Below are positions 34,266 through 44,084 of a DNA stretch of 62,858 bases, one piece after another. This DNA is from Leifsonia sp. C5G2 (GTDB lineage: Bacteria; Actinomycetota; Actinomycetes; Actinomycetales; Microbacteriaceae). The stretch spans positions 1-62,858 of the forward strand of contig NZ_JABFMV010000018.1 in the NCBI RefSeq assembly GCF_013359685.1, written 5' to 3'. The position numbers and the translations under genes were made by a program. Position 1 is the first letter of the stretch, and each line of letters opens with the position of its first letter. The notes below the pieces were generated by a model that saw only the letters and a list, made by a program, of their open reading frames with translations, did no database searches and was not told where the DNA came from.

Positions 34266-35783
34266 CTAGGAGGCGGACTCGTCGAGGTAGGCGTTGACGG
34301 CCGACTGGAAGCGGCGGCCGCGCTCGGCGTAGTCGGCGAACTGGTCCATGGAGGCCGCGGCGGGCGCGAGCAGCACCGTGTCGCCCTCGCGGGCGAGGCC
34401 GCCGGCCAGGCGGACGGCGGTCGGCATGACCTCGTCCGTGTCGGCGGACTCGACCTCGAGCACGGGCAGCTCCGGGGCGTGCTTGCGGAACGCGGCCAGC
34501 AGCTCGGCGCGGTCCACGCCGATCACGACGGCCCCGCGGAGGCGGCCGACGTGCTTTCCGACCAGGTCGTCCACATCCACACCCTTGAGCAGCCCGCCGA
34601 CCAGCCAGACCACCGACGGGTAGGCGCGCAGCGACGCGTCGGCGGCGTGCGGGTTGGTCGCCTTGGAGTCGTCCACCCAGTTCACGCCCGCCTCCACGCG
34701 CACCAGCTCGATGCGGTGCGCGTCGAGCCGGAACGCGGTGAGCACATCCCGGATCACCTGCGGCTCGACGCCCCAGGAGCGGGCGAGGGCGGAGGCGGCC
34801 AGGATGTTGGCGACCACGTGCGGCGCGGAGAGCCCCGCCTCTTCCAGCTCCTCCAGCGTGGTCAGCTCGATCGCCGCGTTCGCGCGGTCCTCCAGGAACG
34901 CGCGGTCGCACAGGATGCCGTCCACGATCCCGAAGTCGCTCGGGCCCGGGACGCCGAGACCGAAGCCGATGGCGCGGGCGCCCTCGACCACATCGGCCTG
35001 CTCCACCATCCGGAGCGTGTTCTCGTCGGCCTTGTTGTAGACGCAGGCGACCTGCGTGTTGTCGTAGACCTTCGCCTTGGCGGCGATGTACGCCTCCATC
35101 GAGCCGTGCCAGTCGAGGTGGTCGTCGGCGATGTTGAGGCAGGCGGCCGAGAACGGCGACAGCTCGCCGCCTGCGTTCCGGTTCACCCAGTGCAGCTGGT
35201 AGCTCGAGAGCTCGACGACGAGCACGTCGAATCCCTCCGGGTCGCGGATGGCGTCGAGCACGGGGACGCCGATGTTGCCGCACGGTGCGACGCGGTTGCC
35301 GCCCGCGAGGATCATCGTCGCCGTGAGCTGCACGGTGGTCGTCTTGCCGTTGGTGCCGGTGACGCAGATCCAGTCGGCGGGACCCTCGGCGCCGTCCGGC
35401 CGGGCGACCTTGTCGCGCAGGCGCCAGGCCAGCTCGATGTCGCCCCAGACGGCGGTGCCGCGCTGCCCGGCCCAGACCAGCAGCGGGTGGTCCCAGTGGA
35501 AGCCGGGCGACGCGACGACGAGCTCGGGGTCGAACTCAGCGAGACGCTCCGGCGGCGCGCTCAGGTCGGGCTGCTCGACGAGCTCCGCGCCGATCACCTC
35601 GAGCAGCATCCGCCGCTCGTCGTCCGCCTTCGCGGCGACCACGAGCACCTGCGCGCCGAGCTCGGCCAGGGTGTCCGCCACCGAGAAGCCGGTGACGCCG
35701 AGGCCGTATACGGCGACCCGCAGGCCGCTCCAGTCGGCATGCCAGCTGGTCAGCCCGGCGAGACGGTCGTCCAGGGCGGTCAT
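34266..35783 (-). CDS. murD: UDP-N-acetylmuramoyl-L-alanine--D-glutamate ligase
   Basis: Adds D-glutamate to the stem peptide. The 505-residue protein starts at ATG 35783, overlapping the mraY stop (ATGA). N-terminal [20 protein letters not shown] binds the UDP substrate. ATP loop [11 protein letters not shown] is near residue 145, with [16 protein letters not shown] and [15 protein letters not shown] further on. It is somewhat longer than E. coli MurD (438), mainly through inserts in the central domain. Confidence 0.95.
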   Translation of the reverse strand: MTALDDRLAGLTSWHADWSGLRVAVYGLGVTGFSVADTLAELGAQVLVVAAKADDERRMLLEVIGAELVEQPDLSAPPERLAEFDPELVVASPGFHWDHPLLVWAGQRGTAVWGDIELAWRLRDKVARPDGAEGPADWICVTGTNGKTTTVQLTATMILAGGNRVAPCGNIGVPVLDAIRDPEGFDVLVVELSSYQLHWVNRNAGGELSPFSAACLNIADDHLDWHGSMEAYIAAKAKVYDNTQVACVYNKADENTLRMVEQADVVEGARAIGFGLGVPGPSDFGIVDGILCDRAFLEDRANAAIELTTLEELEEAGLSAPHVVANILAASALARSWGVEPQVIRDVLTAFRLDAHRIELVRVEAGVNWVDDSKATNPHAADASLRAYPSVVWLVGGLLKGVDVDDLVGKHVGRLRGAVVIGVDRAELLAAFRKHAPELPVLEVESADTDEVMPTAVRLAGGLAREGDTVLLAPAAASMDQFADYAERGRRFQSAVNAYLDESAS

Positions 35784-36895
35784 GTGGCGAGCCACTCCAG
35801 GTAGAACGAGCCGACGCCGGCGGCCACGAGCAGGCCGCCGATGATCCAGAACCGGACCACGACGGTGACCTCGGCCCACCCCTTCAGCTCGAAGTGGTGA
35901 TGGATGGGGCTCATCAGGAAGATGCGCCTGCCGCGGGTCAGCTTGAAGTACGCCCGTTGCACGATGACGGACCCGGCCTCGATGACGAAGATGCCGCCGA
36001 TGAGGACCAGCAGCAGCTCGGTGCGGCTCAGGATGGCGAGGGCGGCGACCGCGCCGCCGAGCGCCAGCGAGCCGGTGTCGCCGAGGAAGATCTGCGCGGG
36101 CGACGTGTTCCACCAGAGGAAGCCGACGACCGCTCCGACGATCGCCGTCGCGACGATGGCGAGGTCGAACGGGTCGCGCACGTCGTAGCACTTGGCCACG
36201 TTCTCGACGCTCAGCTTGACGTTCGCGCAGGACTGGATCGACTGCCAGAAGCCGATGATGATGTACGCGCCGATCGCGAGGATGGAGGCGCCCGAGGCGA
36301 GGCCGTCCAGACCGTCGGTGACGTTGACCCCGTTCGAGGTGGCGGCCACCAGGAAGTTGATCCAGAGCAGGTACAGGCCGTAGCCGACGAGCACGCCGAT
36401 CACGCCGAACTTGGTGATCGCGCCGAAGTCGATGGCCGGCAGGTCGCGGATGAACGACACGCTCATCGTCGCCGGCGTGTAGTCGTTGCCGTTCGGGAAC
36501 CGGATCGCCAGGAACGCCCAGATCGTCGCGACGACGACCTGGCCGGCGACCTTGGCCCACCCGGTGAGCCCGAGGCTGCGCTCGCGCCGGGTCTTCAGGA
36601 AGTCGTCGATGAAGCCGACCACGCCGAGCCCGACCATGAGGAACAGCACGAGCAGCGCGGACACACTGGTCTCGTCGCCGGTCAGCAGCAGCGCGGTGAA
36701 GTAGCCGAACAGGGTGCCCAGGATGACGACGATGCCGCCCATGGTCGCGGTGCCGCGCTTCGCGTGGTGGCTCTGCGGCCCGTCGTCGCGGATGAACTGC
36801 CCCCACTGCAGGCGGCGGAACAGCCGGATGAACAGCGGCGTCAGGAACAGCGTGAACGCCATCGAGAGCGCACCGGAGGTCAGCAGGGCTCTCAC
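35780..36895 (-). CDS. mraY: MraY: phospho-MurNAc-pentapeptide transferase
   Basis: Makes lipid I by moving phospho-MurNAc-pentapeptide onto undecaprenyl phosphate. The 371-residue protein has about ten membrane helices. Conserved sites are the [12 protein letters not shown] loop, GFIDDFLK with the Asp pair, [22 protein letters not shown] and the [13 protein letters not shown] histidine loop. The start is GTG 36895, overlapping the murF stop by 4 nt. The upstream frame belongs to the shadow of murF. Confidence 0.96.
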   Translation of the reverse strand: MRALLTSGALSMAFTLFLTPLFIRLFRRLQWGQFIRDDGPQSHHAKRGTATMGGIVVILGTLFGYFTALLLTGDETSVSALLVLFLMVGLGVVGFIDDFLKTRRERSLGLTGWAKVAGQVVVATIWAFLAIRFPNGNDYTPATMSVSFIRDLPAIDFGAITKFGVIGVLVGYGLYLLWINFLVAATSNGVNVTDGLDGLASGASILAIGAYIIIGFWQSIQSCANVKLSVENVAKCYDVRDPFDLAIVATAIVGAVVGFLWWNTSPAQIFLGDTGSLALGGAVAALAILSRTELLLVLIGGIFVIEAGSVIVQRAYFKLTRGRRIFLMSPIHHHFELKGWAEVTVVVRFWIIGGLLVAAGVGSFYLEWLAT

Positions 36896-38316
36896 GAGAA
36901 GATCTCCCCGAGTCGGTCGCCGAGGAAGCGCAGCCCGGCCGAGTTGGAAGACTTCACGAGCACGGTGTCGCCCGGGCGCAGTGCGCCTGCGAGGTGGTCG
37001 AGCGCCGCGTCCTGGGTGTCGAAGTAGAGGGACTCCCCGTCCCACGAGCCCTCGTTGATCGCCGTGATGTGCATGCGGCGCGCGGAGGGGCCGACGACGA
37101 CGAGCTGGTCGATGCCGAGGCGGACGGCGAGCAGGCCGATGCGGTCGTGCTCCTCGCCCGAGAACTCGCCCAGCTCGCTCATCTCGCCGAGCACGGCGAC
37201 CGTGCGGCCCTCGGGCTCCGCGATCTGCGCGAGCGTCTTCAGCGCGGCCGACATCGAGTCGGGGCTCGCGTTGTAGGCGTCGTTGATGACGGTCACCTCG
37301 CCGCTGCCGAGCACCTCCATCCGCCAGCGCTCCGCCGTCCTCACGGTCTGCAGCGCGGCGACGATGGTGTCGATGTCGACGTCGAGGACGTACGCCGAGG
37401 CGGCGGCCGCCAGCGCGTTCATCACGTGGTGCTCGCCGAGCACCTGGAACCGCACGGGGCGGGACTCGCCCTCTCCCCCGTCGCGCGGCGGCAGGTGCAG
37501 GGTGAACGACGTGCCGCGGCGGTCGGAGACGACGTCGGTCGCGCGCACGTCGGCGCGCTCGTCGAGGCCGAACCAGAGCACGCGGGCCACGGTCTTGCCT
37601 GCCATCGTGGCGACGCGCGGGTCGTCGATGTTCAGCACCGCGACATCCGACTCGAGCAGATCCGTGACCATCTCGGTCTTCGCCTGCAGGGTCTTCTCGA
37701 TCCCGCCGAACTCGCCGGCGTGGGCGAGGCCGACCTTGAGCACGACGCCGACGTCCGGCCGCGCCATGCGCACCAGGCGGGCGATCTCGCCGATGCCGCT
37801 CGCGCCCATCTCGGCGACGAGGAACTGCGTCTCCTCGGTCACCTGGAGCATCGTCACCGGGGCGCCGACCTCGTTGTTGAAGGACGCGCGCGGCGCGATC
37901 GTCGGGCCGACCTGCTCCAGCACGGCGCGCAGCAGGTTCTTGGTCGTGGTCTTGCCGTTGGAGCCGGTGATGCCGACGATCTTCAGCAGGCCGAGGGCGC
38001 GCACGCGCGCGATGACCTCGGTCGCGAGGTCGCCGAGCGCGACGACGGTGTCCTCCACCAGCAGCTGCGGGACGGGAAGCTCCAGCGGGTGGTCGACCAC
38101 GACGAGCGCTGCACCGGCCTCGACCGCCTGCGGCGCGAAGAGGTGCCCGTCGGTCACCTCGCCGGGCTTGGCGAAGAAGATCGAGCCGGGCTCGACCTCA
38201 CGGGAGTCGGTGGTGGAGAGGCCGGAGACCACGGCGTCGGGCGAGACGTGCGTGCCGTCGAGAAGCAGGGTGCCGCGGGTCGCCGCGGCGATCTCGGCGA
38301 GGGTCATGGCGATCAT
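36892..38316 (-). CDS. murF: UDP-N-acetylmuramoyl-tripeptide--D-alanyl-D-alanine ligase
   Basis: Adds D-Ala-D-Ala to complete the pentapeptide. 474 residues. ATP loop [15 protein letters not shown] is near residue 115; [26 protein letters not shown] and [12 protein letters not shown] are family motifs. The start is ATG 38316 immediately after the murE stop; a second in-frame ATG at 38307 ([12 protein letters not shown]) aligns equally well with the family start. Confidence 0.95.
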   Translation of the reverse strand: MIAMTLAEIAAATRGTLLLDGTHVSPDAVVSGLSTTDSREVEPGSIFFAKPGEVTDGHLFAPQAVEAGAALVVVDHPLELPVPQLLVEDTVVALGDLATEVIARVRALGLLKIVGITGSNGKTTTKNLLRAVLEQVGPTIAPRASFNNEVGAPVTMLQVTEETQFLVAEMGASGIGEIARLVRMARPDVGVVLKVGLAHAGEFGGIEKTLQAKTEMVTDLLESDVAVLNIDDPRVATMAGKTVARVLWFGLDERADVRATDVVSDRRGTSFTLHLPPRDGGEGESRPVRFQVLGEHHVMNALAAAASAYVLDVDIDTIVAALQTVRTAERWRMEVLGSGEVTVINDAYNASPDSMSAALKTLAQIAEPEGRTVAVLGEMSELGEFSGEEHDRIGLLAVRLGIDQLVVVGPSARRMHITAINEGSWDGESLYFDTQDAALDHLAGALRPGDTVLVKSSNSAGLRFLGDRLGEIFS

Positions 38317-39870
38317 CTACAGCCACCCGGCCTCTCGCAGGGCGAGGCGCACATCCTCGCGGGCGGAGTACGGCAGGCGCTGGCCGGCCACCTCCTGGTA
38401 GTCCTCGTGGCCCGGGCCGGCGTACAGCACGACGTCGCCTTCGCCCGCGAGCGAGAGGGCCGTGCGGAATGCGGCACGCGGGTCCGGCACCTCGTACAGC
38501 TCGCCGTCCGGCACGGCCGAGCGGGCGCCCTCCAGCAGGGCGGCACGGATGGCGGCCGGGTCCTCCCAGCGCGGGTGGAAGTCGGTGATGACCACGGCGT
38601 CCGCACCGCGGGCGGCGATCGCACCCATGTCGGTGCGCTTGGTGGTGTCGCGGTCGCCGTCCGCGCCGAACACCATCACGATGCGGCCCTCGGTGACCTT
38701 GCGCAGCGCGCTCAGAGTCGAGAGGAACGCGTCCGGGCTGTGGCCGTAGTCGATGAAGACGACCGGACCGCGGTCGCCGGAGAGCCGCTCCGCGCGGCCC
38801 GGGATATAGGCGTCGATGCCGCCGTCGCGCTCCAGCGCCGCGCCGATCGCGTCGAGGTCGTAGCCCGACTCCACGAGCATGACGATGGCAAGGGCGGCGT
38901 TCGCGGCGTTGTAGGCGCCGAGCAATGGGATGCTGGTCTCCAGGCCACGGCCGTCCGGGCCCTCCAGGCTGAACCGGGTGCTTGCGAGGGTCTCCTCCAG
39001 CACGGTCAGCGTCCACTCGGCGTCGGAGCCGGCCGAGCTGGACAGGGTCGCCAGCGGGATGCGCGACTGCTCGACGAGCCTGTGGCCCCACTCGGAGTCG
39101 ACCGTGACGACGCCACGGCGGGCGCGGTCGGGTTGGAACAGCTCCAGCTTTGCGGCGAAGTAGTCGTCCATCGCCGCGTAGTCGTCGAGGTGGTCGTGGC
39201 TCAGGTTGGTGAAGCCGACGACATCGAACACGATCCCGTCGACGCGGTGGCGCGTGAGGGCCTGCGCCGACACCTCGATCGCGGCGGCGCGGACGCCCTC
39301 CTCGCGCATGCGGGCGAGCAGCGCGTGCAGCTCGCTCGCCTCCGGGGTGGTCAGCTTGCTCGTGATGACGGTGTCGCCGATGCGCCGCTCGGCGGTGGAG
39401 CTGAGGCCGGAGACGACCCCGAGCTGGCCGAGGATCGCGTTCAGCAGGTACACCACCGAGGTCTTGCCGTTGGTGCCCGTGACGCCGAAGAGCGTCGCCT
39501 GATTCTCGTCGGTGCGGTAGATCCAGGCGGACACCGCGCCGAGCGCGGCCCGCGGGTCGGGCGTGACGATGACCGGCAGACCGGACTCCTCCGCCAGCGC
39601 CGCACCCTCCTCGTCGGTGAGCACGGCGACCGCGCCCGCCTCGGCGGCCGCCGCCGAGTAGCTCGCGCCGTGGACGTTGCGGCCGGGCACGCCGACATAC
39701 AGGTCGCCGGGTTCGACGGCGGAGCTCGCCAGGGCGGCTCCGGTCACCTCGACGCCGTCGAGGTCGCCGCGGCTGTCCAGCCCGAACTCCGCTACCAGCT
39801 GGGCGAGCGGGCGGGCGACGGGATGCTCGGGGCGCAGGGAAGAGGGCGCCGGTCCTGTCACGAGGCTCAC
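38317..39870 (-). CDS. murE: UDP-N-acetylmuramoyl-L-alanyl-D-glutamate ligase, third amino acid (MurE)
   Basis: Adds the residue-3 diamino acid to the stem. The 517-residue protein has ATP loop GTNGKTS (132-138), the segment KLTTPEASELHALLARM, and the carbamoylated-lysine region YFAAKLELFQPDRA (Lys241). The specificity motif that reads DNPR in meso-diaminopimelate enzymes appears here as TDFHPRWEDP (Asp430 to Arg434): one residue longer, Arg kept, Asn replaced by Phe-His. So the third amino acid may not be meso-diaminopimelate, in keeping with the B-type walls of Microbacteriaceae. The start is GTG 39870, 2 bp after ftsI; GTG 39861 is an alternative. Confidence 0.94.
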   Translation of the reverse strand: MSLVTGPAPSSLRPEHPVARPLAQLVAEFGLDSRGDLDGVEVTGAALASSAVEPGDLYVGVPGRNVHGASYSAAAAEAGAVAVLTDEEGAALAEESGLPVIVTPDPRAALGAVSAWIYRTDENQATLFGVTGTNGKTSVVYLLNAILGQLGVVSGLSSTAERRIGDTVITSKLTTPEASELHALLARMREEGVRAAAIEVSAQALTRHRVDGIVFDVVGFTNLSHDHLDDYAAMDDYFAAKLELFQPDRARRGVVTVDSEWGHRLVEQSRIPLATLSSSAGSDAEWTLTVLEETLASTRFSLEGPDGRGLETSIPLLGAYNAANAALAIVMLVESGYDLDAIGAALERDGGIDAYIPGRAERLSGDRGPVVFIDYGHSPDAFLSTLSALRKVTEGRIVMVFGADGDRDTTKRTDMGAIAARGADAVVITDFHPRWEDPAAIRAALLEGARSAVPDGELYEVPDPRAAFRTALSLAGEGDVVLYAGPGHEDYQEVAGQRLPYSAREDVRLALREAGWL

Positions 39871-39872
39871 TT

Positions 39873-41615
39873 TCAGTAGTACGGCGGGTAGTCGGCCGGG
39901 CTCGACGTCGAGGGCTTCACCCGGTAGGTCTTCAGCACCTGACTCATGATCGTGTGGAACAGCGGAGCGGCGGCTGCCGACGAAGTAATGGTAGTCGGGA
40001 ACCCGAGGTTGACCGAAACGACGTACTGCGGATCGTCCACCGGTGCGACGCCCATGACCGACACGTAGTAGGAGGGCAGGTAGCCGCCCTTGCCGTCGGG
40101 CTGCTGGGCCGTTCCGGTCTTCGCGGCGATGCGGTAGCCGGGGATCTGCAGCTGCTTCTTGAGCTCGCCCGAGGTGACCACCGACTCCATCATCCCGAGC
40201 GTGGTCGAGGCGGCCTGAGCGGAGACGACGGGGGTCTGCTTCGCGCTCGGGACATCGGTGACCGAGCCGTCGGGGTGCTGGCAGCCCTCGACGAGCGACA
40301 GCGGGATGCGGTTCCCTCCGTTCGCCAGCGCCTGGTAGGCGCCGACCATCTGCAGCTGGGTCGCCGAGACGCCCTGGCCGAACATCGTGGCGTACTTGGT
40401 CTGGTCGTCCCAGTCCTTCACCGGATGAAGTTCGCCGGCCGAGTCGCCCGGGTACGGCAGGCCGGTCGGTGTGCCGATCCCGAACTTCTTCATGTAGTCG
40501 TAGCGGGTCTGATCGCTGAGCGCGCGACCCAGCTGCGACATGCCCGTGTTGGACGACATCATCAGGACGCCCGTGAGCGTCAGCCGCAGCGGCGGGTGGT
40601 ACCCGGCGTCGTGCAGGTCCGCGCCGTTGCCCGACTTCCACTGGTACGGCGCGAGCACCGGGGTCGTCGGCGATGCCTTGCCCTGGTCCAGCAGCATCGC
40701 GGCGGTCAGCGCCTTGAACGTCGAGCCCGGCTCACGCGGGTCGGTCAGCGACTGCAGCCGCCAGAACGACGGGTCGGTGGCGTCGATGTTGTTGGGGTCG
40801 AGGGACGGCCACTGCGCGATCGCCTTGACCTTGCCGGTCTTCGCCTCCGCGACCGTGACGAAGCCGAACTTGGAACCGGTCGCGCTCACCTGCTGTGCCA
40901 GCGTCTGCTCGGCGAACCACTGCAGGTCGCTGTCGATCGTCAGCTTGAGCGTCCCGCCGTCCTTCGCCTGCTTCTGCACGACGGTGCTGCCGGGGATCGC
41001 GACCCCGTCAGCCCCGCGCTGGTAGGTCTCCTCGCCGTTCTGGCCGGCGAGGCAGCCGTTCTCACTGGCCTCCAGGCCCTCGTCCCCGCCCTGGGAGAGG
41101 AAGCCGAGCAGATTGCCTGCGACGGCACCGTTCGGGTAGCTGCGGGCCTGCTTCTTCGTGAAGGTCAGCCAGGGGTACGGGAGCTTGTCGAGCTTGTCGA
41201 AGGTGCCGACGTCCATCCCGGACTTGATCAGGACGTACTGGGACTTGGGGTTCTCCTTGAGGGCGCCGTCGATGAGCGCCGCGACGGCGTCGCCGCCCTG
41301 GCCGGTGATGGCGCCGATCTTCGCCGCCGCCTCGACCATCTTGTCCCGGCCACCCGCGATGGCGTCCTTCGGTGACGCGGCCGCGGTGTAGGTGTAGATG
41401 GTGGTCGCCAGGACTTTACCGTCGGCGTCCACGATGTCGCCGCGGTTGCCGAGCAGCGGAGTCGACACCTCCTTGGCGTTCACCGACTCCTTCTGCAGCT
41501 CGTCGGCCCGCACCACTTGGATGTCGACCAGCTTGGCACCGAGGATGCCGACGGTCGCGGCGACGGCCAGGACCGTGGCCGCGGTCCGCCGCCGCAGCAT
41601 CTTCTTGCCGACCAT
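39873..41615 (-). CDS. ftsI: FtsI/PBP3: septal peptidoglycan transpeptidase
   Basis: Cross-links new septal wall as partner of FtsW. The 580-residue class B penicillin-binding protein has a short cytoplasmic tail and one membrane helix (about 11-30), a dimerisation/pedestal domain, then the transpeptidase with catalytic STFK (Ser298 to Lys301), SSN (354-356) and KTG (499-501). Two cysteines (188 and 445) outside the active site could form a disulfide. It follows the ftsL-like gene by 19 bp. Confidence 0.96.
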   Translation of the reverse strand: MVGKKMLRRRTAATVLAVAATVGILGAKLVDIQVVRADELQKESVNAKEVSTPLLGNRGDIVDADGKVLATTIYTYTAAASPKDAIAGGRDKMVEAAAKIGAITGQGGDAVAALIDGALKENPKSQYVLIKSGMDVGTFDKLDKLPYPWLTFTKKQARSYPNGAVAGNLLGFLSQGGDEGLEASENGCLAGQNGEETYQRGADGVAIPGSTVVQKQAKDGGTLKLTIDSDLQWFAEQTLAQQVSATGSKFGFVTVAEAKTGKVKAIAQWPSLDPNNIDATDPSFWRLQSLTDPREPGSTFKALTAAMLLDQGKASPTTPVLAPYQWKSGNGADLHDAGYHPPLRLTLTGVLMMSSNTGMSQLGRALSDQTRYDYMKKFGIGTPTGLPYPGDSAGELHPVKDWDDQTKYATMFGQGVSATQLQMVGAYQALANGGNRIPLSLVEGCQHPDGSVTDVPSAKQTPVVSAQAASTTLGMMESVVTSGELKKQLQIPGYRIAAKTGTAQQPDGKGGYLPSYYVSVMGVAPVDDPQYVVSVNLGFPTTITSSAAAAPLFHTIMSQVLKTYRVKPSTSSPADYPPYY

Positions 41616-41634
41616 GCCCGCGTCCGTCCCGTCG

Positions 41635-42318
41635 TCAGTGCGTCACCGGGGTCGGCAACGCTCCCTGCAACGGTACGGTCGGCTTCTGCTGCGGCGCGTT
41701 CGCCGCTCCCGTGGAGGCGGAATTCCCAGTTTGCGGCGCGGCGGTCTGCCCGGGCTGCGTCACCAGCGGGACACCGGCGAGCAGGGAGTTCGGCACCAGG
41801 TTGCCCTGGCCGCCGGTCACCGTCCCGGCCGCGCCGCTCGCAGCCAGCGGGGCGCCGAGCACCGCGCCGTCGGAGAGCCGCAGGTAGGCGGGGCTGCTGT
41901 TGCTCACCATGCCGAGGGCGTTCGCATTCGCCGCGAGGTTCTGCGGCGAGGACACCCGGCCGAGGTCCTCGGACACGGCCTGGTACGACCGCTGCAGCTG
42001 CGTCTGCTTCGCCTGCAGCGAGTTCAGCTGGTACGCGCCCTGCGAGATCCCGATGCTCAGCAGCAGCTGGGCGACCACGATCGCGAGCAGCGTGCCGACC
42101 GCGATTCCGGCGTAGAGGGCACGGGGACGCGCCCGGCGCTGCGAGCGCGACGGCACGACCTCGAGGTGGCTGCGCCGGGACTCCCGGGTCCCACGGAGCT
42201 CATGCTGCTCGCGCGGCTCCTCGGCCGGCAGCGCCGCCGCGGTGGCGGCGCCGGTCCACAGGGCGGCCGGGCGCCGGCGTGCGGTGACCGTGACGGCTTC
42301 AGCCAGGGTGCTGCTCAT
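41635..42318 (-). CDS. FtsL-like division protein with long Pro/Ala-rich outer tail
   Basis: A 227-residue bitopic protein between rsmH and ftsI, the position of ftsL. Residues 1-68 are cytoplasmic and basic, one helix follows (YAGIAVGTLLAIVVAQLLLSIGI, about 69-92), then a short leucine-zipper-like coiled coil (LNSLQAKQTQLQRSYQAVSEDLGRV). The last 90 residues are low-complexity Gly/Ala/Pro/Gln. FtsL recruits FtsI/FtsW with FtsB and FtsQ; E. coli FtsL has only 121 residues. It overlaps the rsmH stop by 1 nt (TGATG). Confidence 0.8.
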   Translation of the reverse strand: MSSTLAEAVTVTARRRPAALWTGAATAAALPAEEPREQHELRGTRESRRSHLEVVPSRSQRRARPRALYAGIAVGTLLAIVVAQLLLSIGISQGAYQLNSLQAKQTQLQRSYQAVSEDLGRVSSPQNLAANANALGMVSNSSPAYLRLSDGAVLGAPLAASGAAGTVTGGQGNLVPNSLLAGVPLVTQPGQTAAPQTGNSASTGAANAPQQKPTVPLQGALPTPVTH

Positions 42319-43298
42319 CAGCGCCTCCTCTTCTCGTCGTTGTTCGATGCGGGCCGCACCCGCTCGGCCGCCCGCAGCCGCACCGGGGTGGCGCGAGGGT
42401 TGGCGGCCTTCTCGTCGTCGTCCGCGAGCTCGGCGCCGCGGATCAGGAGCTTGAGCTCCGGCCGGTGCTCAGGCAGCTCGACCGGCAGTCCCGCCGGAGC
42501 GCTGGAGGTCGACCGCGCCTGCAGCTCGCGCTTCACGATGCGGTCCTCGAGCGACTGGTAGGCCTCCACGACGATGCGCCCGCCGACGGCGAGCAGGTCG
42601 ATGGCGGCCGGGATGGCGCGCTCCAGCACCGCGAGCTCCTGGTTGACCTCGATGCGCAGCGCCTGGAAGACCCGCTTGGCCGGGTGCCCCTGCCGCTGCA
42701 CCGCGACCGGGGTGGCCTTGGTGATCAGGTCGACCAGCTGACCCGAACGCACCAGCGGCACCGTCTCGCGTGCCTCCACGATGCGGGCGGCGTAGCGGCC
42801 GGCGAGCTTCTCCTCGCCGTACTCGCGGAAGATGCGCCGCAGGTCGGCCTCGGAGTACTCGGCGAGCACCATCTCGGCGGTCAGCTCGCTCGTGGAGTCC
42901 ATCCGCATGTCGAGCGGCGCGTCCTTGGAGTACGAGAAGCCGCGCTCCACCCGGTCGAGCTGCAGCGAGGAGACGCCCAGGTCGAACAGGACGCCGTCGA
43001 TGTGGTCGAAGCCCTCGCCCTCCACCGCCTCCCGGATGCCGTCGTAGACGGTGTGGACGAGATGCACGCGGTCGCCGAAGCGCTCCAGGCGCTGCCCGGC
43101 GATGTCCAGCGCCTCCGAGTCGCGGTCAAGGCCGACGAGGACCGCCTCCGGGAACCGTTCCAGGATGCCGGCCGAGTGGCCGCCCATCCCGAGGGTCGCG
43201 TCGACGAACACGGCACCGGGCTTCGCGAGCGCCGGGCCGAGGAGCTCGATGCAGCGCTCGAGCAGGACGGGGGTGTGGATGCGGTCGTTGTCGCTCAT
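42318..43298 (-). CDS. rsmH: 16S rRNA (cytosine1402-N4)-methyltransferase RsmH
   Basis: Methylates C1402 in the ribosomal decoding centre. The 326-residue protein has the S-adenosylmethionine motif [17 protein letters not shown] near residue 34, [14 protein letters not shown] near 105, the [14 protein letters not shown] segment, and [16 protein letters not shown] at the C-terminus. A basic C-terminal tail ends in RRR. It is transcribed after mraZ (113 bp gap). Confidence 0.95.
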   Translation of the reverse strand: MSDNDRIHTPVLLERCIELLGPALAKPGAVFVDATLGMGGHSAGILERFPEAVLVGLDRDSEALDIAGQRLERFGDRVHLVHTVYDGIREAVEGEGFDHIDGVLFDLGVSSLQLDRVERGFSYSKDAPLDMRMDSTSELTAEMVLAEYSEADLRRIFREYGEEKLAGRYAARIVEARETVPLVRSGQLVDLITKATPVAVQRQGHPAKRVFQALRIEVNQELAVLERAIPAAIDLLAVGGRIVVEAYQSLEDRIVKRELQARSTSSAPAGLPVELPEHRPELKLLIRGAELADDDEKAANPRATPVRLRAAERVRPASNNDEKRRR

Positions 43299-43411
43299 GG
43301 CCTACGGGACGGTCCGCTTGGCCCTGATCCCGGATCCCCATCCATCCCGACCTGACACCGGGGAAGTGGTGTCAGGGCGTATGGCTGGGAGTCCGGCGCC
43401 AGGGACGCGCG

Positions 43412-43843
43412 TCAGAAGAGTCCCGGGATCACCTCCTCCTCCGTGTTCGCGAACGCTGCTTCCTGCTCCGCCAGGTAGGTCTCCCAGGCCTGGGCGTCCC
43501 AGATCTCCGCGCGGCTGCCCGCGCCGATCACGACCAGGTCGCGATCGAGTCCCGCGTACGTCCGGAGCGAGGCCGGGATGGTCACCCGGTTCTGCTTGTC
43601 CGGCACCTCTGCACTCGCCCCCGAGAGGAAGACGCGCAGGTAGTCGCGGGCCTGCTTGCTGGTCACCGGCGCCTGGCGGATCTTCTCGTGGAGCGACTCG
43701 AACTCCGCCTTCGAGAAGACGTAGACGCAGTGCTCCTGACCACGGGTCAGGACGAGACCGGACTCGAGCTCATCCCGGAATTTGGCCGGCAGGATGATGC
43801 GCCCTTTCTCGTCGAGTTTGGGGGCATGCGTACCGAGGAACAT
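43412..43843 (-). CDS. mraZ: MraZ: transcriptional regulator at the head of the dcw cluster
   Basis: DNA-binding protein of the AbrB-like MraZ fold that controls the dcw cluster through repeats in its own upstream region. The 143-residue protein has two tandem SpoVT/AbrB-type repeats, the first [23 protein letters not shown] and the second [25 protein letters not shown] precedes the ATG. Three GTGGA repeats with exact 10-bp spacing sit 43-67 bp upstream. First gene of the dcw block. Confidence 0.95.
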   Translation of the reverse strand: MFLGTHAPKLDEKGRIILPAKFRDELESGLVLTRGQEHCVYVFSKAEFESLHEKIRQAPVTSKQARDYLRVFLSGASAEVPDKQNRVTIPASLRTYAGLDRDLVVIGAGSRAEIWDAQAWETYLAEQEAAFANTEEEVIPGLF

Positions 43844-43885
43844 CGGCTGCCACCCCCACTCTCCCGGCCCAGGTTGCGGTGTGCC

Positions 43886-43910
43886 TCCACTTTACTCCAC
43901 TTCCATCCAC
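43886..43910 (-). promoter_or_regulatory. Probable MraZ box: three GTGGA repeats at 10-bp spacing
   Basis: TCCAC at 43886-43890, 43896-43900 and 43906-43910, that is, GTGGA three times on the minus strand, spaced exactly one helical turn. MraZ proteins elsewhere bind direct repeats of a TGGG/GTGG core with the same spacing. Position is 43-67 bp upstream of the mraZ start. Confidence 0.65.
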
Positions 43911-43981
43911 AAATTGAAGCACCTTGACCGGATTGCCCCGAAATGGGGGCGTCGACCCGCGGAATCACGCGGATCTTTGGG

Positions 43982-43996
43982 GTGGAGGGAAGTGGA
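43982..43996 (+). promoter_or_regulatory. Second, opposite-facing GTGGA pair at 10-bp spacing
   Basis: GTGGA at 43982-43986 and 43992-43996 on the plus strand, about 70 bp beyond the first cluster and in the opposite orientation. It may be a second MraZ-binding site. It lies between the mraZ promoter region and the terminator of the DUF3040 gene. Confidence 0.35.
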
Positions 43997-44025
43997 GGGT
44001 CCGGGAGCGTCCGCGGGCATGAAAA

Positions 44026-44053
44026 AAGGGCCGATCGGAGACGATCGGCCCTT
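44026..44053 (-). terminator. Terminator after the DUF3040 gene
   Basis: A perfect 12-bp stem (44026-44037 with 44042-44053), GAGA/TCTC loop, followed on the minus strand by a run of six T. A textbook intrinsic terminator that separates the DUF3040 gene from the dcw cluster. Confidence 0.93.
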
Positions 44054-44084
44054 CCGGGAAGTGTTGGGGAGGACGGTGGAGGGG

